Notes under the pieces: generated by a model
Seen by the model: only the letters and a program-made list of their open reading frames with translations
What the model was told of the DNA's origin: nothing
The model's database searches: none
Assembly: GCF_932526225.1 (NCBI RefSeq)
Contig: NC_064037.1
Coordinates: 18,283,471-18,347,470 of the forward strand
DNA from: Nematostella vectensis
Taxonomy: Eukaryota > Cnidaria > Anthozoa > Actiniaria > Edwardsiidae
Length of the DNA: 64,000 nucleotides
Direction of reading: 5' to 3'
Position numbers and translations under genes: made by a program
In this document: piece after piece, positions 24,001-32,300 of the stretch
Position numbering within the stretch: the stretch's first letter is position 1
How the letters are laid out: every line of letters starts with the position of its first letter

Positions 24001-24681
24001 CTTCGGAATATCGCCCCCCCTCCTCTACAAACCTGAATACACCCAAAGTAGAAGAATGATGTCAAAAATCCATTCCCCTTTCGTTATTTTACAAACTAGA
24101 AGAAACCCGATATACTTATATACTTGGTGGACAGAATTTCTGCAATGGGCTGTATATAATATATATGCGCTTAGAACATGGCAAAGAAAAACAAACTTTT
24201 TAAGCACTTAACGGTAAATTCTAAACTTTAGTTTTAATAAAAATACAAATATTTTATATCAGGAAACAGACAATGTCTAACTAAGGAATCTATTTCTTCA
24301 ACAGCGAGTATAAAGCCAGTTATACTTAATTGTCCACGTCTTCGCTAGAGCGTCAGCGAACAGAGTATAAAGCGAGTTATACTTCAACCGTCCACGTCTT
24401 CGCTAGAGCGCGAAACTCATCCTTTTTCCTGCGCAAAATGGGCAGTTACCTTAATTTCCCCCTAAATCTATAGTTTGGTACACCTACCTTTCGGTGGTGG
24501 CTCAGGTGGGTCAATTTGAGTAACTGAGGAAAAAAAAAAATCTCAAAATCTCTACCACGGAATTTCTCACTGCAATTCAAACACTCTTGGAAGAAAGCTT
24601 CTTACTTTTCTCGCGGGAGTTTAGAAACGCAGCCTCGGAGCCCGCGATTGCGAAGGCCACAAGGAGCGCGAAGACTCTCAT
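5933..24681 (-). CDS. Secreted astacin-family zinc metalloprotease with a C-terminal PLAT-like domain (partial, 3' end outside window)
   Basis: Predicted exons in transcript order: 24681-24606, 24523-24488, 17973-17944, 17478-17362, 13950-13824, 11862-11687, an unresolved linker, 6970-6792, 6086-5933. The product starts with a signal peptide, then a short acidic propeptide ending at a KR pair, then an astacin (M12A) domain. The zinc site HEVMHSLGFLH, the downstream Tyr of SLLHY and the four conserved Cys are all present. Family members cleave peptide bonds outside the cell. A PLAT-like segment follows. Joins are phase-consistent except around the linker between MVS and EYDYN, where I found no convincing exon. 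Two deviations stand out: the Met-turn reads SLLHY instead of SxMHY, and the propeptide motif F-x-G-D reads FKGP. Introns are very repeat-rich. Family call is firm; whether the locus is functional is open. Confidence 0.85.
6284..6556. mobile_element. Short inverted-repeat element (MITE) in astacin intron
   Basis: The left end begins TAGGGACCTAAAGCAAAG and the right end is its imperfect inverse (GCTTAAGGTCCCTA). Both arms are rich in GACGACGGC-like triplets. It is about 270 bp long with no coding capacity, and a TA may be the duplicated target. Confidence 0.6.
6792..6970 (-). CDS. Astacin gene exon: Met-turn and C-terminal end of the protease domain
   Basis: Encodes EYDYNSLLHYSKTTFA near the start, then KPLGNKNHPSKLDLKRMNEL, ending LYGCSEQNDN. 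The Tyr of SLLHY is the fifth zinc ligand in astacins, and the Cys of YGC is the last of the four conserved Cys. The usual Met of the Met-turn is Leu (codon TTG). Acceptor is ATCGTCAG; donor GTAAGT. Leaves phase 1, matching the PLAT exon. Confidence 0.85.
6971..7814. other. Intronic interval without a confident exon
   Basis: Contains a local ~60-bp duplication near 7000-7090 (shared CTTTTACCTATGATAAAG) and an otherwise unremarkable AT-rich sequence. A missing astacin linker exon could lie here. One phase-compatible candidate on the minus strand (about 7103-7136) has no good polypyrimidine tract, so I do not call it. Confidence 0.4.
7815..11460. repeat. 23-bp minisatellite, about 155 copies
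   Basis: The unit is GAGAGGCTTGTAGGGATACG plus AGG with many substitutions. Since 23 is not divisible by 3 and the minus strand lacks stops, three copies make a 23-codon period and long minus-strand open frames (up to 515 codons, rich in YPYKPLPRIPTS and SLVSLQAS) appear in all three frames. These are repeat artefacts in an intron of the astacin gene, although they run on its sense strand. Larger blocks are also duplicated, for example around 9480-9560 and 10040-10130. Confidence 0.95.
11687..11862 (-). CDS. Astacin gene exon: zinc-binding active site
   Basis: Begins CSTLIGRQGGEQTMI, then GSGCQYKGKVIHEVMHSLGF and LHEQCRTDRDSYIQV. It carries the three zinc His, the catalytic Glu and two of the four conserved Cys. 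The usual HEQSR is HEQCR here, an additional Cys that may be unpaired. Acceptor is TTTATTAG; donor CAG|GTACAC. It enters in phase 2 and leaves in phase 1. Confidence 0.93.
11898..12137. repeat. GGTCAT/GGTCGT hexanucleotide repeat
   Basis: About 40 hexamer copies with CAT, CGT and GCG variants. The minus strand could read Asp-His repeats, the other frames Thr-Met or Val-Met, but there are no splice signals or flanking coding sequence. It lies in an astacin intron just upstream of the active-site exon. Confidence 0.95.
12145..13229. mobile_element. Inverted-repeat element with ~200-bp imperfect arms
   Basis: The left arm contains GCCAAAGGGTCGGGAAA, GAGGCGCGCGCCAGG and GAGGCCTCTTTT, later GCAAGGAAAAAAGACATCTG. 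The right arm carries the same order inverted: CAGATGTCTCTTTTCCTCGC, GAGGCCTC, CTCCAGGCGCGCGGG, TTTCCCAAGCCCTTTGC. No transposase is visible. It is bracketed by the hexanucleotide repeat on the left and the GATGGT repeat on the right. Confidence 0.55.
13232..13812. repeat. GGTGGTGAT-type triplet repeat
   Basis: Imperfect runs of GGT, GAT, AGT and GAG triplets over 580 bp give open frames of Gly/Asp or Val/Met on the plus strand. The array ends about ten bases from the splice donor of the astacin exon at 13824. It is not coding by any other criterion. Confidence 0.93.
13824..13950 (-). CDS. Astacin gene exon: middle of the catalytic domain
   Basis: Encodes LSAAHQNAIERAVAELNSRT, then CIRLVARNNENDYVKIDGSQ. 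It matches the astacin helix and C-I-R-F-V...E-x-D-Y segment, with the first conserved Cys. Acceptor is TTTAGCAG; donor GG|GTAAGA. It enters in phase 1 and leaves in phase 2, joining the active-site exon in frame. Confidence 0.9.
14160..17160. mobile_element. Possible 3-kb element or two related MITE ends in an astacin intron
   Basis: The left end GGGACGGACCATTAGAAAAT is mirrored at the right by ATTTTCTTATGGTCCGAACC. TTA is present outside both ends and could be a 3-bp target duplication. Poly-C tracts follow each end. No transposase is seen between them. A third related end (GGACGGACCATTAG) occurs near 36122. Apart from this, the interval holds only AT-rich intron sequence. Confidence 0.4.
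17362..17478 (-). CDS. Astacin gene exon: propeptide end and N-terminus of mature protease
   Basis: Encodes RNFKGPVKRAALEDNG, then VDRWPTSTVNGKKVVEIPYT. R-W-P...I-P-Y is the hallmark of the astacin N-terminus, and KR just before it is a plausible maturation site. The F-x-G-D switch motif of the propeptide would fall at FKGP, so the inhibitory Asp is not seen. Phase 1 on both sides. Confidence 0.88.
17944..17973 (-). CDS. Astacin gene 30-nt propeptide exon
   Basis: Encodes VEISSEDVD, phase 1 on both sides, between acceptor ACGCTAG and donor G|GTATAA. In the tandem copies near 19.07, 20.19 and 21.29 kb the same sequence is present but the donor is altered to GGTTCAACTATAAC, so only this copy looks spliceable. 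Confidence 0.55.
18075..18110 (-). CDS. Astacin gene 36-nt propeptide mini-exon, copy 1
   Basis: Encodes TQIDPPEPPPK with phase 1 on both sides, acceptor CCTCAG and donor GTAGGT. It is the first of five copies in the gene and could be skipped or included without changing the frame. Confidence 0.6.
18150..18695. repeat. GGTTACGATGGGTTGGGGA minisatellite, block 1
   Basis: Units of about 18 to 21 bp, all containing GGTTACGATGGG with G runs of 3 to 6, ending in a run of 10 or more G. It is part of the 1.1-kb tandem unit. Open frames reading RWVGGRVTMGWGEGYDGLG-like peptides are artefacts. Confidence 0.93.
19182..19217 (-). CDS. Propeptide mini-exon, copy 2
   Basis: Identical 36-nt coding sequence to copy 1, with intact acceptor (TTCTCAG) and donor GTATGT. 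Duplicated with the 1.1-kb unit. Confidence 0.5.
19262..19815. repeat. GGTTACGATGGGTTGGGGA minisatellite, block 2
   Basis: Near copy of block 1, about 1120 bp downstream, with small differences in unit number. Confidence 0.93.
20304..20339 (-). CDS. Propeptide mini-exon, copy 3
   Basis: Same 36-nt sequence with intact AG and GTAGGT splice sites, exactly 1122 bp from copy 2. Confidence 0.5.
20385..20918. repeat. GGTTACGATGGGTTGGGGA minisatellite, block 3
   Basis: Third near-identical block of the G-rich minisatellite, terminating in a run of G before GTAACAAGAACG. Confidence 0.93.
21409..21444 (-). CDS. Propeptide mini-exon, copy 4
   Basis: Same 36-nt sequence with intact splice sites, 1105 bp from copy 3. 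Confidence 0.5.
21485..22052. repeat. GGTTACGATGGGTTGGGGA minisatellite, block 4
   Basis: Fourth block. It ends in a long G run followed by the last, partial copy of the 1.1-kb unit. Confidence 0.93.
22291..24290. other. Astacin intron sequence without recognisable features
   Basis: AT-rich sequence between the tandem cluster and the 5' exons. I see no exon, repeat array or RNA gene here beyond short A/T runs. Confidence 0.5.
24291..24420. repeat. Two degenerate copies of the 30-nt propeptide exon
   Basis: CCACGTCTTCGCTAGAGCG occurs twice about 60 bp apart (reverse of the AGCGAAGACGTGGAC core), each followed by the AGTATAAAGC(C/G)AGTTATAC motif seen in the tandem units. Frames are broken by stops, so these are relics of the ancestral duplication. 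Confidence 0.6.
24488..24523 (-). CDS. Propeptide mini-exon, copy 5 (5'-most)
   Basis: Encodes TQIDPPEPPPK with acceptor CCTCAG and donor GTAGGT. It lies only 82 nt from the signal-peptide exon and is the most likely constitutive copy. Confidence 0.7.
24606..24681 (-). CDS. Astacin gene first coding exon: signal peptide
   Basis: Encodes MRVFALLVAFAIAGSEAAFL and then NSREK before donor A|GTAAGA. A short basic start, a hydrophobic core and small residues near GSEAA make a typical signal peptide. It ends in phase 1, matching all mini-exon copies. Confidence 0.82.
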
Positions 24682-25218
24682 CTTTGGCGTGTCGAGTAAG
24701 ACAAGTGATTTTTCACTGGTACGCTTGCGTTTTGATAAGGTATATGTGATTGCTTGTTTAATTTAGTCGGACCTCTCCATGAGTCATTAAAACTGATGGT
24801 TTGTGGACTTTGCCTTAATGACCGTTATGAAAATATGATGAGCTTCGAGGTGGGATGAGGTGTTAGTTAAACGCCTGGTAATAAGAAGTAGTAATTGCAG
24901 TTTGGGACAATTAGGGTTACGTCCTGTGTTGCTGGCTGTTAGGATAAGAGGGGATTCCATTAATTGTCTTCACGACTGAAATGTTCCTTAAAAAACAATA
25001 ACCTTGTAAGACCTTACAGTTAAATATATGAAGACGATAATGATAGTAAACCGGTGTTGAAAAGAGCCCTTGTCCGTCCAACTTTTGTTTATTGTTTTCA
25101 ATAAGTTGGATAATAAAACATGAGAAGTATTCTTACACCACCTAAAAATAAAATACTATTTTTTATTTACGAAATTCAATCGCAAATATCGGAGCAGCTA
25201 CTCCAACAGCGTATGGAA

Positions 25219-25788
25219 ATGGATGCTTGCTAACTCTCGGCACTATGACAAAATGGATGCTTTCTAACTCTCGGCACTTTGACAAAATGGATGCTTGCTA
25301 ACTCTCGGAACTTTGACAAAATGGATGCTTGCTAACTCTCGGCGCTTTGACAAAATGGATACTTGCTAACTCTCGGCACTATAACAAAATGGATGCTTGC
25401 TAACTCTCGGCGCTTTGACAAAATGGATACTTGCTAACTCTCGGCACTATAACAAAATGGATGCTTGCTAACTCTCGGCACTATGACAAAATGGATGCTT
25501 GCAACTCTCGGCACTTTGACAAAATGGATACTTGCTAACTCTCGGCACTATGACAAAATGGATGCTTTCTAACTCTCGGCACTATGACAAAATGAATGCT
25601 TGCTAACTTTCGGCACTATAACAAAATGGATGCTTGCTAACTCTCGGCACTATGACAAAATGGATGCTTTTTAACTCTTGGCACGTTGACAAAATGGATG
25701 CTTGCTAACCCTCGGCACTATGACAAAATGGATGCTTGCTAACTCTCGGCACTATGACAAAATGGATGCTTGTTAACTCTCGGCACTT
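25219..25788. repeat. 34-bp minisatellite, about 17 copies
   Basis: Unit ATGGATGCTTGCTAACTCTC followed by GGCACTATGACAAA. Variants in the TAT/TTT and GC/TC positions are shared between non-adjacent copies. It is in the intergenic region upstream of the astacin gene. Confidence 0.97.
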
Positions 25789-26706
25789 TTCTAGGATGAA
25801 ATAATATCAGCTGGCAGCGGCAGAGGACTGATATTGTGTCATCCTTTGAAGGCTGATTAGCTCTCAATTGCATAAAGAAGATTTGCGTGTTCCATGTGTT
25901 GACATGTAACATGCTGGCTGTAGTCTGGTGATTACGATATCTTATTACAGGTTGTCAGGTCCAGGGTGTCTGATTATGAGAAACCCTTCCCTGCACTAAT
26001 TAGTAGATCGTCTATTTCAGCATATCGTATGTTTGGCATTTGTGTCAGAGTCAAACAGCCCCCAGGCCAGGAGTGAATCTGGTCATTCGGTTGACGCAAT
26101 CATTTGTTTCCCAAGTTAGCAAATAAACGCAATGGAAACACCTTTGACTCAAAGGAATGAGTTGAACTTATTGCAAGTGTTTATTTTAGTATCACCCGTT
26201 AATGAAATATTTATAGCAGGCTATTAAACAAAATGGCCATGTAATAAACGATAAAAAAATAATGACGACATTTTGAAAAAACAAGACTTGTGATCAGATT
26301 TTAAGTGGACTTTAAAAAGGGTAATTATGGCTGGGTGGTAGCTCATGAAAGAAATTAAAATATATATAATTTGCTTACTATATCCCATATCACGTTCCCA
26401 TTTCTTATGTAATTTATTTTCAGCGTGCTGGAAAAAATTTTAAAACCCACTTGATATGACCTTTGTGCAAAATAACATTTGTCTGTTTTTATCTTTAAGA
26501 TGGCTTCCGTGCAGCCCTTCCATTTCAGTTCTTGTATTTTTGTCGGTGCGTAGGGCAAATTTTAGTCATCGCTCACCAATATCTTCAACGACTATAATTT
26601 ACCCGCCTTATCGACAAGAATAGTATAATTCTGGCCAGGGACAATACAGAAATTACCTTGAAACATGACGAGTTCAAATAACAGACCTCAAACCAAATAG
26701 CCATTA

Positions 26707-27129
26707 GGGGCGTACGCAGGATTTTAACAAGTTGCAGTCAAAGCGTTCAGAAGCTGGATGAGGGCGTGGCCCCTCATCCCCGTTAACATCTCATAGCTCC
26801 CGCTTTTGGGTTGGAAATTGGCGACAATGCGTCAGAATATTGAGAATATTACACGATCCTCTGTCATCCTCGATCTCAGAAAGGACTTCGGTCGTCGCAT
26901 GGCACTGAACGACATAACAATATATTTGAAAATCATCTGTGGACTACCATGATTAAGAAAATCATAGTTTTTCTCCTCATCATATATATATATATATAAC
27001 TACGTACATAAAAATCAATCAGTAAACATTTGATTTTTTCCCCTCGTAATGCAAGTAAGATCGCCATTTTTTTTTTTTTTTTTTTTTTTGCAGTCCAGGA
27101 CTGCAGGCCTATAGGCTGCATACGCCCCT
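26707..27129. mobile_element. hAT-like MITE, about 420 bp
   Basis: The ends GGGGCGTACGCAGG and CTGCATACGCCCC are inverted repeats, and GCCATT flanks both sides. The interior holds a TA microsatellite (26980-26998) and a T run of about 24 (27067-27090) followed by palindromic TGCAGTCCAGGACTGCA. No transposase. Confidence 0.6.
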
Positions 27130-27662
27130 GGCCATTAATTAAACGAAGTAGAATGATTAAGACAATCTATACTATATATAATACGCTAAGGAATAGACTG
27201 TTGTCCACCTTTTACGAAAAAAAACGGCTGAGCTAGAAAACTCCGAAACCACGCCATTTCCACCCTTAGCCGGAGAGGAGGTGTGCAAAATGGTTTTTAT
27301 TTCAAGATTATACCGGATAGAAAAGTTCAAACTCACGCGTTTTTGTAAGCGAGAGGATCACACTCAGAAAGGCGCCATTTTCAATATTTCACAGGAGCAC
27401 AAAAATAATTCATTTTCCGCAGGACTAACCTTCTGACCCCCCACGTCTCTCAAGAAAAACACAGCAAAAGTATACAGTAATAAGTAAAAATAACGTAGAG
27501 GAGAAATCTTATTTTAGATAATTTCGGAAGATGTGTAAACAAACAGTGCGCGTGGAAAATCAAATCTGAAAAAAAAATTCGAATATAGATTAATTGTAGC
27601 TGAAAACACAGCCGTTAATTAGAAAGGCATTATTCCTACCTCGAAAAGAAAGTAGTTTTTTC

Positions 27663-27820
27663 ACAGAGCCGTAGCAGCCCCCATAAGATAGGGGGCACAA
27701 TACAGAAACATAAAGAAAATATTGGGGGCACAGCCACGCCCCTACTGGTCACTTCGTTATATTTTTTGAAAATATTAGGGGGCACGTGCCTCCAGTGCCA
27801 CACCCCCTGCTACGGCCCTG
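27663..27820. mobile_element. Short inverted-repeat element, 158 bp
   Basis: Ends CAGAGCCGTAGCAG and CTGCTACGGCCCTG are inverted repeats. The interior repeats the motif ATATT(A/G)GGGGGCAC. No convincing target duplication. Confidence 0.5.
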
Positions 27821-28486
27821 CTTAAGCTCCATCGCGCATAAACAAACAAGACTGCAAGACTTTTGACTTGTGAACAATTTCAATTCAATCCATTAAAGGA
27901 CGGTGCATAAACGCTAATTTAATCAAATCGAGATGGTGTGTGGTTTGTTTGTTACAAATAGTTGGCGGTCATTTTGTGTTTTCAGACCAATAATGAAAGT
28001 GAGATCCACTCTCTTATTCACAAAACCCAACATATGAACGTGCTAAATGGCATGGTTTGAATTTGGTTGTCCGATTCACGCCGAAAACATCATACACAGG
28101 GTTATAGGAACACGGATATAGGAAAAGGTGGAATACTAAAATACTGGCGGTATTTTATAGAAAGCTCCTTTTCACATTAAGGTAAATTAAATATGAGATA
28201 AATATATTGGTGACTCAAAAGGGAGGCATTTAATGTTTACGACGCATACAATCCCCCTAAAGCACAGCCCAATGCATTGAAGGATTGGAATATATCTTAC
28301 AAAGTTTTATACAACAAAGAATTGCTTTTCGTGAGTATTTCACGGGCATAGCCTATATACCTATACCTATACCATATACCTATCTGAAAAAAATGCCAAT
28401 TCATGATGTAATTTCTTTAGACTCTTCTGTGAGTTTTCATTGAAAATTTTAAAGTACTTATAATGAGTTACTTATGATGACGAGTA

Positions 28487-28643
28487 CAGCGGCGTAGCCA
28501 GGAATTTTAACAGAAGGGGGCCCAAAAGGCCCTTTCAAGGAAATTCTCCTGTATTTTAGATAATGTCTCATACATTTACTTTATTTTTTGCTGCTAGAAG
28601 GGGGGGCCGGGCCCCCTGGGCCACACCCCTGGCTACGCCCCTG
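28487..28643. mobile_element. hAT-like MITE, 157 bp, with GAGTA duplication
   Basis: Ends CAGCGGCGTAGCCAGG and CCTGGCTACGCCCCTG are inverted repeats. GAGTA is present directly outside both ends. Same family as the element at 35500, sharing TCTCCTGTATTTTAGAT and the CTCATACATTTACT segment. Confidence 0.75.
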
Positions 28644-29109
28644 GAGTATATATATCCATGTAAACCCTCAAAATTAATTAATATAGAAAAAGAAAAGCAG
28701 GTATCAAAGACATGTTGCATTGTGAATAAAACTTCATATGCCAAGAGGTACCCATTAAAGTAAGTAAAATAAGTACTCAATTAGCCTTACGCTAATAACT
28801 TTAGTAAAATAGAACAAAGGAAAAAAAAAGTAAAAGCACCAGCGAGCTGTCATGGTTCAAAGTTATATAAAATACATTATCAAAAAATTTAAATGAAAAT
28901 CGTTGGAAAATTCCATTCAGCATACAACAAAGGCAGGAATTGTCTCTCTTACTCGTATGGGCACATAAGAGAGAGACGTAACTCTTTTGCCTTATGGCCG
29001 CAATCTTCTTTTATGATGCTCGATTCCGAAGATGTTTATTCGGAAGTTTCTGATTGAGAGGTTGAGAGGTTGGGTATGACCGCTGCAAGGGCGCGGACTC
29101 GACCACAAT

Positions 29110-29114
29110 CTACG
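29110..29114. repeat. Target-site duplication CTACG, left
   Basis: CTACG directly precedes the left LTR and recurs directly after the right LTR, the signature of integrase-mediated insertion. Confidence 0.9.
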
Positions 29115-29291
29115 TGTAATAAAAGGTGTTTACTTCAAAATTCGGTTGTTTTTTGTACAATAACGCTCTACAAAATCAAATCTACCGAGTGAAAAACTAC
29201 AACATAAGACAACGAGGAGCCCTATCCTCGGGGGGGGCCCATAAGATAAATAAGGGGCCACAGGGGGCCCAAAACAAATAATATTATAACA
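29115..29291 (-). repeat. 3' LTR of the Ty3/Gypsy element
   Basis: 177 bp, TG...CA ends, contains a palindromic GAGGAGCCCTATCCTC stretch and a G run one base longer than in the partner LTR. Confidence 0.93.
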
Positions 29292-29302
29292 TCTCCCTTC
29301 TC
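29292..29302 (-). promoter_or_regulatory. Polypurine tract of the Ty3/Gypsy element
   Basis: Read on the minus strand it is GAGAAGGGAGA directly before the 3' LTR, the standard primer position for plus-strand DNA synthesis. Confidence 0.8.
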
Positions 29303-29337
29303 AACAAAGTGTTAGGTTAAGTGTTCAATAAATGTTC

Positions 29338-32300
29338 TTAACAATGTTCAATAAGTCTTTGTGGTTTTTTGATAACCCTGCCAGATGCTGTGCTCATCGT
29401 TGTCGTCTCGTGTTGCCTCTCAGAAGACTTTGGTGGTGTAGGCGATGCTGTCACATTATTGCTTAACTGTGTGGGGTTGTTGGTACTTTCTGGTGGTAGT
29501 TGAGGAATGGCTGGTATAACAAAAGGACTTGTGCTCATCGATTGATCATTAGGTGTTGAAATGATTTGTCGTCGATTTCTCCTGAAGACACGCCCACGCT
29601 CATCTCCTAATAAGTACGATCGGGGCAATACTTCTGCTTTCCTCCACTCAGCCTCCCGGTTTGGACGGATACGCACCTTATCTCCAACTTGTAAAGGAGG
29701 GAGATCATGACTATGACTATCATAATACTTTTTTGAAACACTCTGACGATGTTTCAATGTCTTCACAACTTGATTTGGGTCAACAGGCTGAGGCAGTAGC
29801 AAACGTCGATGAGTCGGTAGTTGGGTACGTGTTCTCCTACTCATTAGCAGCTGAGCTGGAGACACACCTAAGTCATCAAAGGGTGTATTCCTGTATTTGA
29901 GTAATCCTTCAAAAGGATCTTTGTTGTCAGCAGCCGCTTTCTTTAAAATCCGTTTTGCGGTCTGAACTGCTTTCTCGGCAGCTCCATTTGATTGTGGATA
30001 CTCTGGAGAGCTTGTGGTGTGACGGAAACCCCACTCATCTGCAAACTTTTTGAACTCATGTGAACTATTAAAAAGGTTTCTAGTGTTACTGTACTGGGAG
30101 CCATTGTCGCTCAGAACTTCCACCGGGATCCCAAACCTTGCAAAAATCTTCTTTAAGTTATTGATAACACAATTAGCAGTGGTTTGGCGTAACAACTCAA
30201 TCTCAAAGTACTTTGAATACAAATCGGTAACAAGCAAATAGGAATGTCCGGCATATTCAAAGATGTCAGTACTGATCACTTGCCAAGGCAATCCAGGAAC
30301 CTCACGTGGTAGTAGGGTCTCTCTTGGCTGTTGGTTTCGGAAGGCATTACATATGGAGCAGGAACTAATCTTGTCTTTGATCTGTGCAGTCATTGAGGGC
30401 CAGAAAACATATTCTCTTGCAAAACTGAGACTTTTGTTCTCACCCATGTGTGCGCCATGAATTTCTTCTAGCACCTCTGCCCTCAACGATCTCGGGACAA
30501 TGATTCTGTCTGCTTTGAATAACAAACCATCTTCTACGCTAAGTTCCTCTCTAAAACTCCAGTATTCTCTCGCTAGCTCATCAAGTTGATGTTTTTCTGC
30601 TGGCCAACCTTTAACGACATATTCCATGACCACTTGAGAGGTAACATCGCAGTTTGATGCTTCCTTGAATTTTTGCAAAGTGCTTGAATCTACACCAAGA
30701 CTGTCAATTAAGTTGATTCCAATCATCTCTTCTGGTTCACTAACTGGTTTAGTGTCACTAACTGGGGCTCTGCTTAAGCAATCTGAGATGAATTGTTTCT
30801 TTCCTGGCACATAACGAACATCAAGGTCATACTTTGTCAGCTTTAACAACATCCTCTGCAATCTCGGTGGTGCTTCATTCAAGGGCTTTTTGAAGATGGC
30901 TTCTAGTGGTTTGTGGTCGGTTTCAACTACAACACGACGTCCATAAACATAAGTATGGAACTTTTCAGTTCCCCAGACAATTGCCAGAAGCTCTCGCTCG
31001 ATGTTGGCATACCTTGTCTCAGCAGGTGATAGTGTTTTTGAGCCAAATGCTACAGGTCTTTCGTCCTGCAGAATCACAGCACCTAATCCCGTGCCACTTG
31101 CATCAACATTAAGCACTGTCTCTTTGGTGTTGTCAAAATAGGCTAAAACTGGCGCTGAGGTAATGACTGCTTTGAGCTTGTCAAATGCATGCTGTTGAGG
31201 TGTCTCCCATACGAATGCGGTATCATTCCTTGTTAGCTGCGAGATAGGGCCCTGGAGATCAGCTTTATGTTCAATAAATTTATCCAGATAGTTTACAGTT
31301 CCTAGGAAACGTAGTATGCCATCTTTATCGGTCGGGGCAGGCATCTCGTTGATAGCTCTTACCTTTTCAGGATCAGGCTTTAAACCGTCTGCAGTAAATA
31401 GGTGTCCAACGTAGCTGACTTCAGGAACTCGAAGTTTGGCTTTACGTGGATTGAACTTTAGACCTATCTCACGGCTCCTCTTCAATACTGCAATCATCTT
31501 GTCATCTAGCTCACATTGATTTCCACCATGTATCAAAAAGTCGTCAACGATTATTTCTACTGGTACTCCTGCGAAGAGTCGGTCCATCTCTCGTTGGTAA
31601 ATCTCGGGCGCGGAACTTATGCCGAATGGGAGCCGCAGGAATCTGTATCGACCCCAGGGGGTATTGAAAGTCAGGAGCTTCGAGCTTTCTTCGTCTACTG
31701 GTAATTGCCAAAAACCGCTGCATGCATCCAACGTTGAGAATATTTCAGCACCGGTGAGTTTGTTGGCAACCTGTTCCACTGTGGCCATCGGATAATGGGG
31801 TCTCTTGAGGGCTCTATTGAGGTCACGTGGGTCTATACATATTCTGATGTTGTCTTTGGTTGGTGGGCTTTTCTTTTCTTTGCCTTTTCGTTTATCGATT
31901 ACTAACATCGAAGAGACCCAAGGGGTATGTTCTTCTTCTTTAACAATGATCCCATCTTCTTCCATCTCTCTCAGCTTCTGTTGAGTTGGGTCTAACATGG
32001 ATACTGGGATCTTTCTGGGTGCGTGTATAACTGGAGTTACTGCAGAGTCTACCTCTAGGTGTACTTTGTTGGGTAACATTCCTGGTTTGTTACTGAAGCA
32101 ATCAAGGTAATCTTTCAGAACAGGGTCACTTGTGAGGGTTGTGGTACTTTTGCTTTGTTCTCTGGACAAGTCGATGTTTGATGTTTGTGCTGATGGTGAA
32201 TCTAGCAATGTGAGATCCATGAACTGTAGGACTTCAAGATCAAGGCAAGCCTCACAACTTAGTAGTGGGGTGAACTCTCCATCAACTACAAGATATAACA

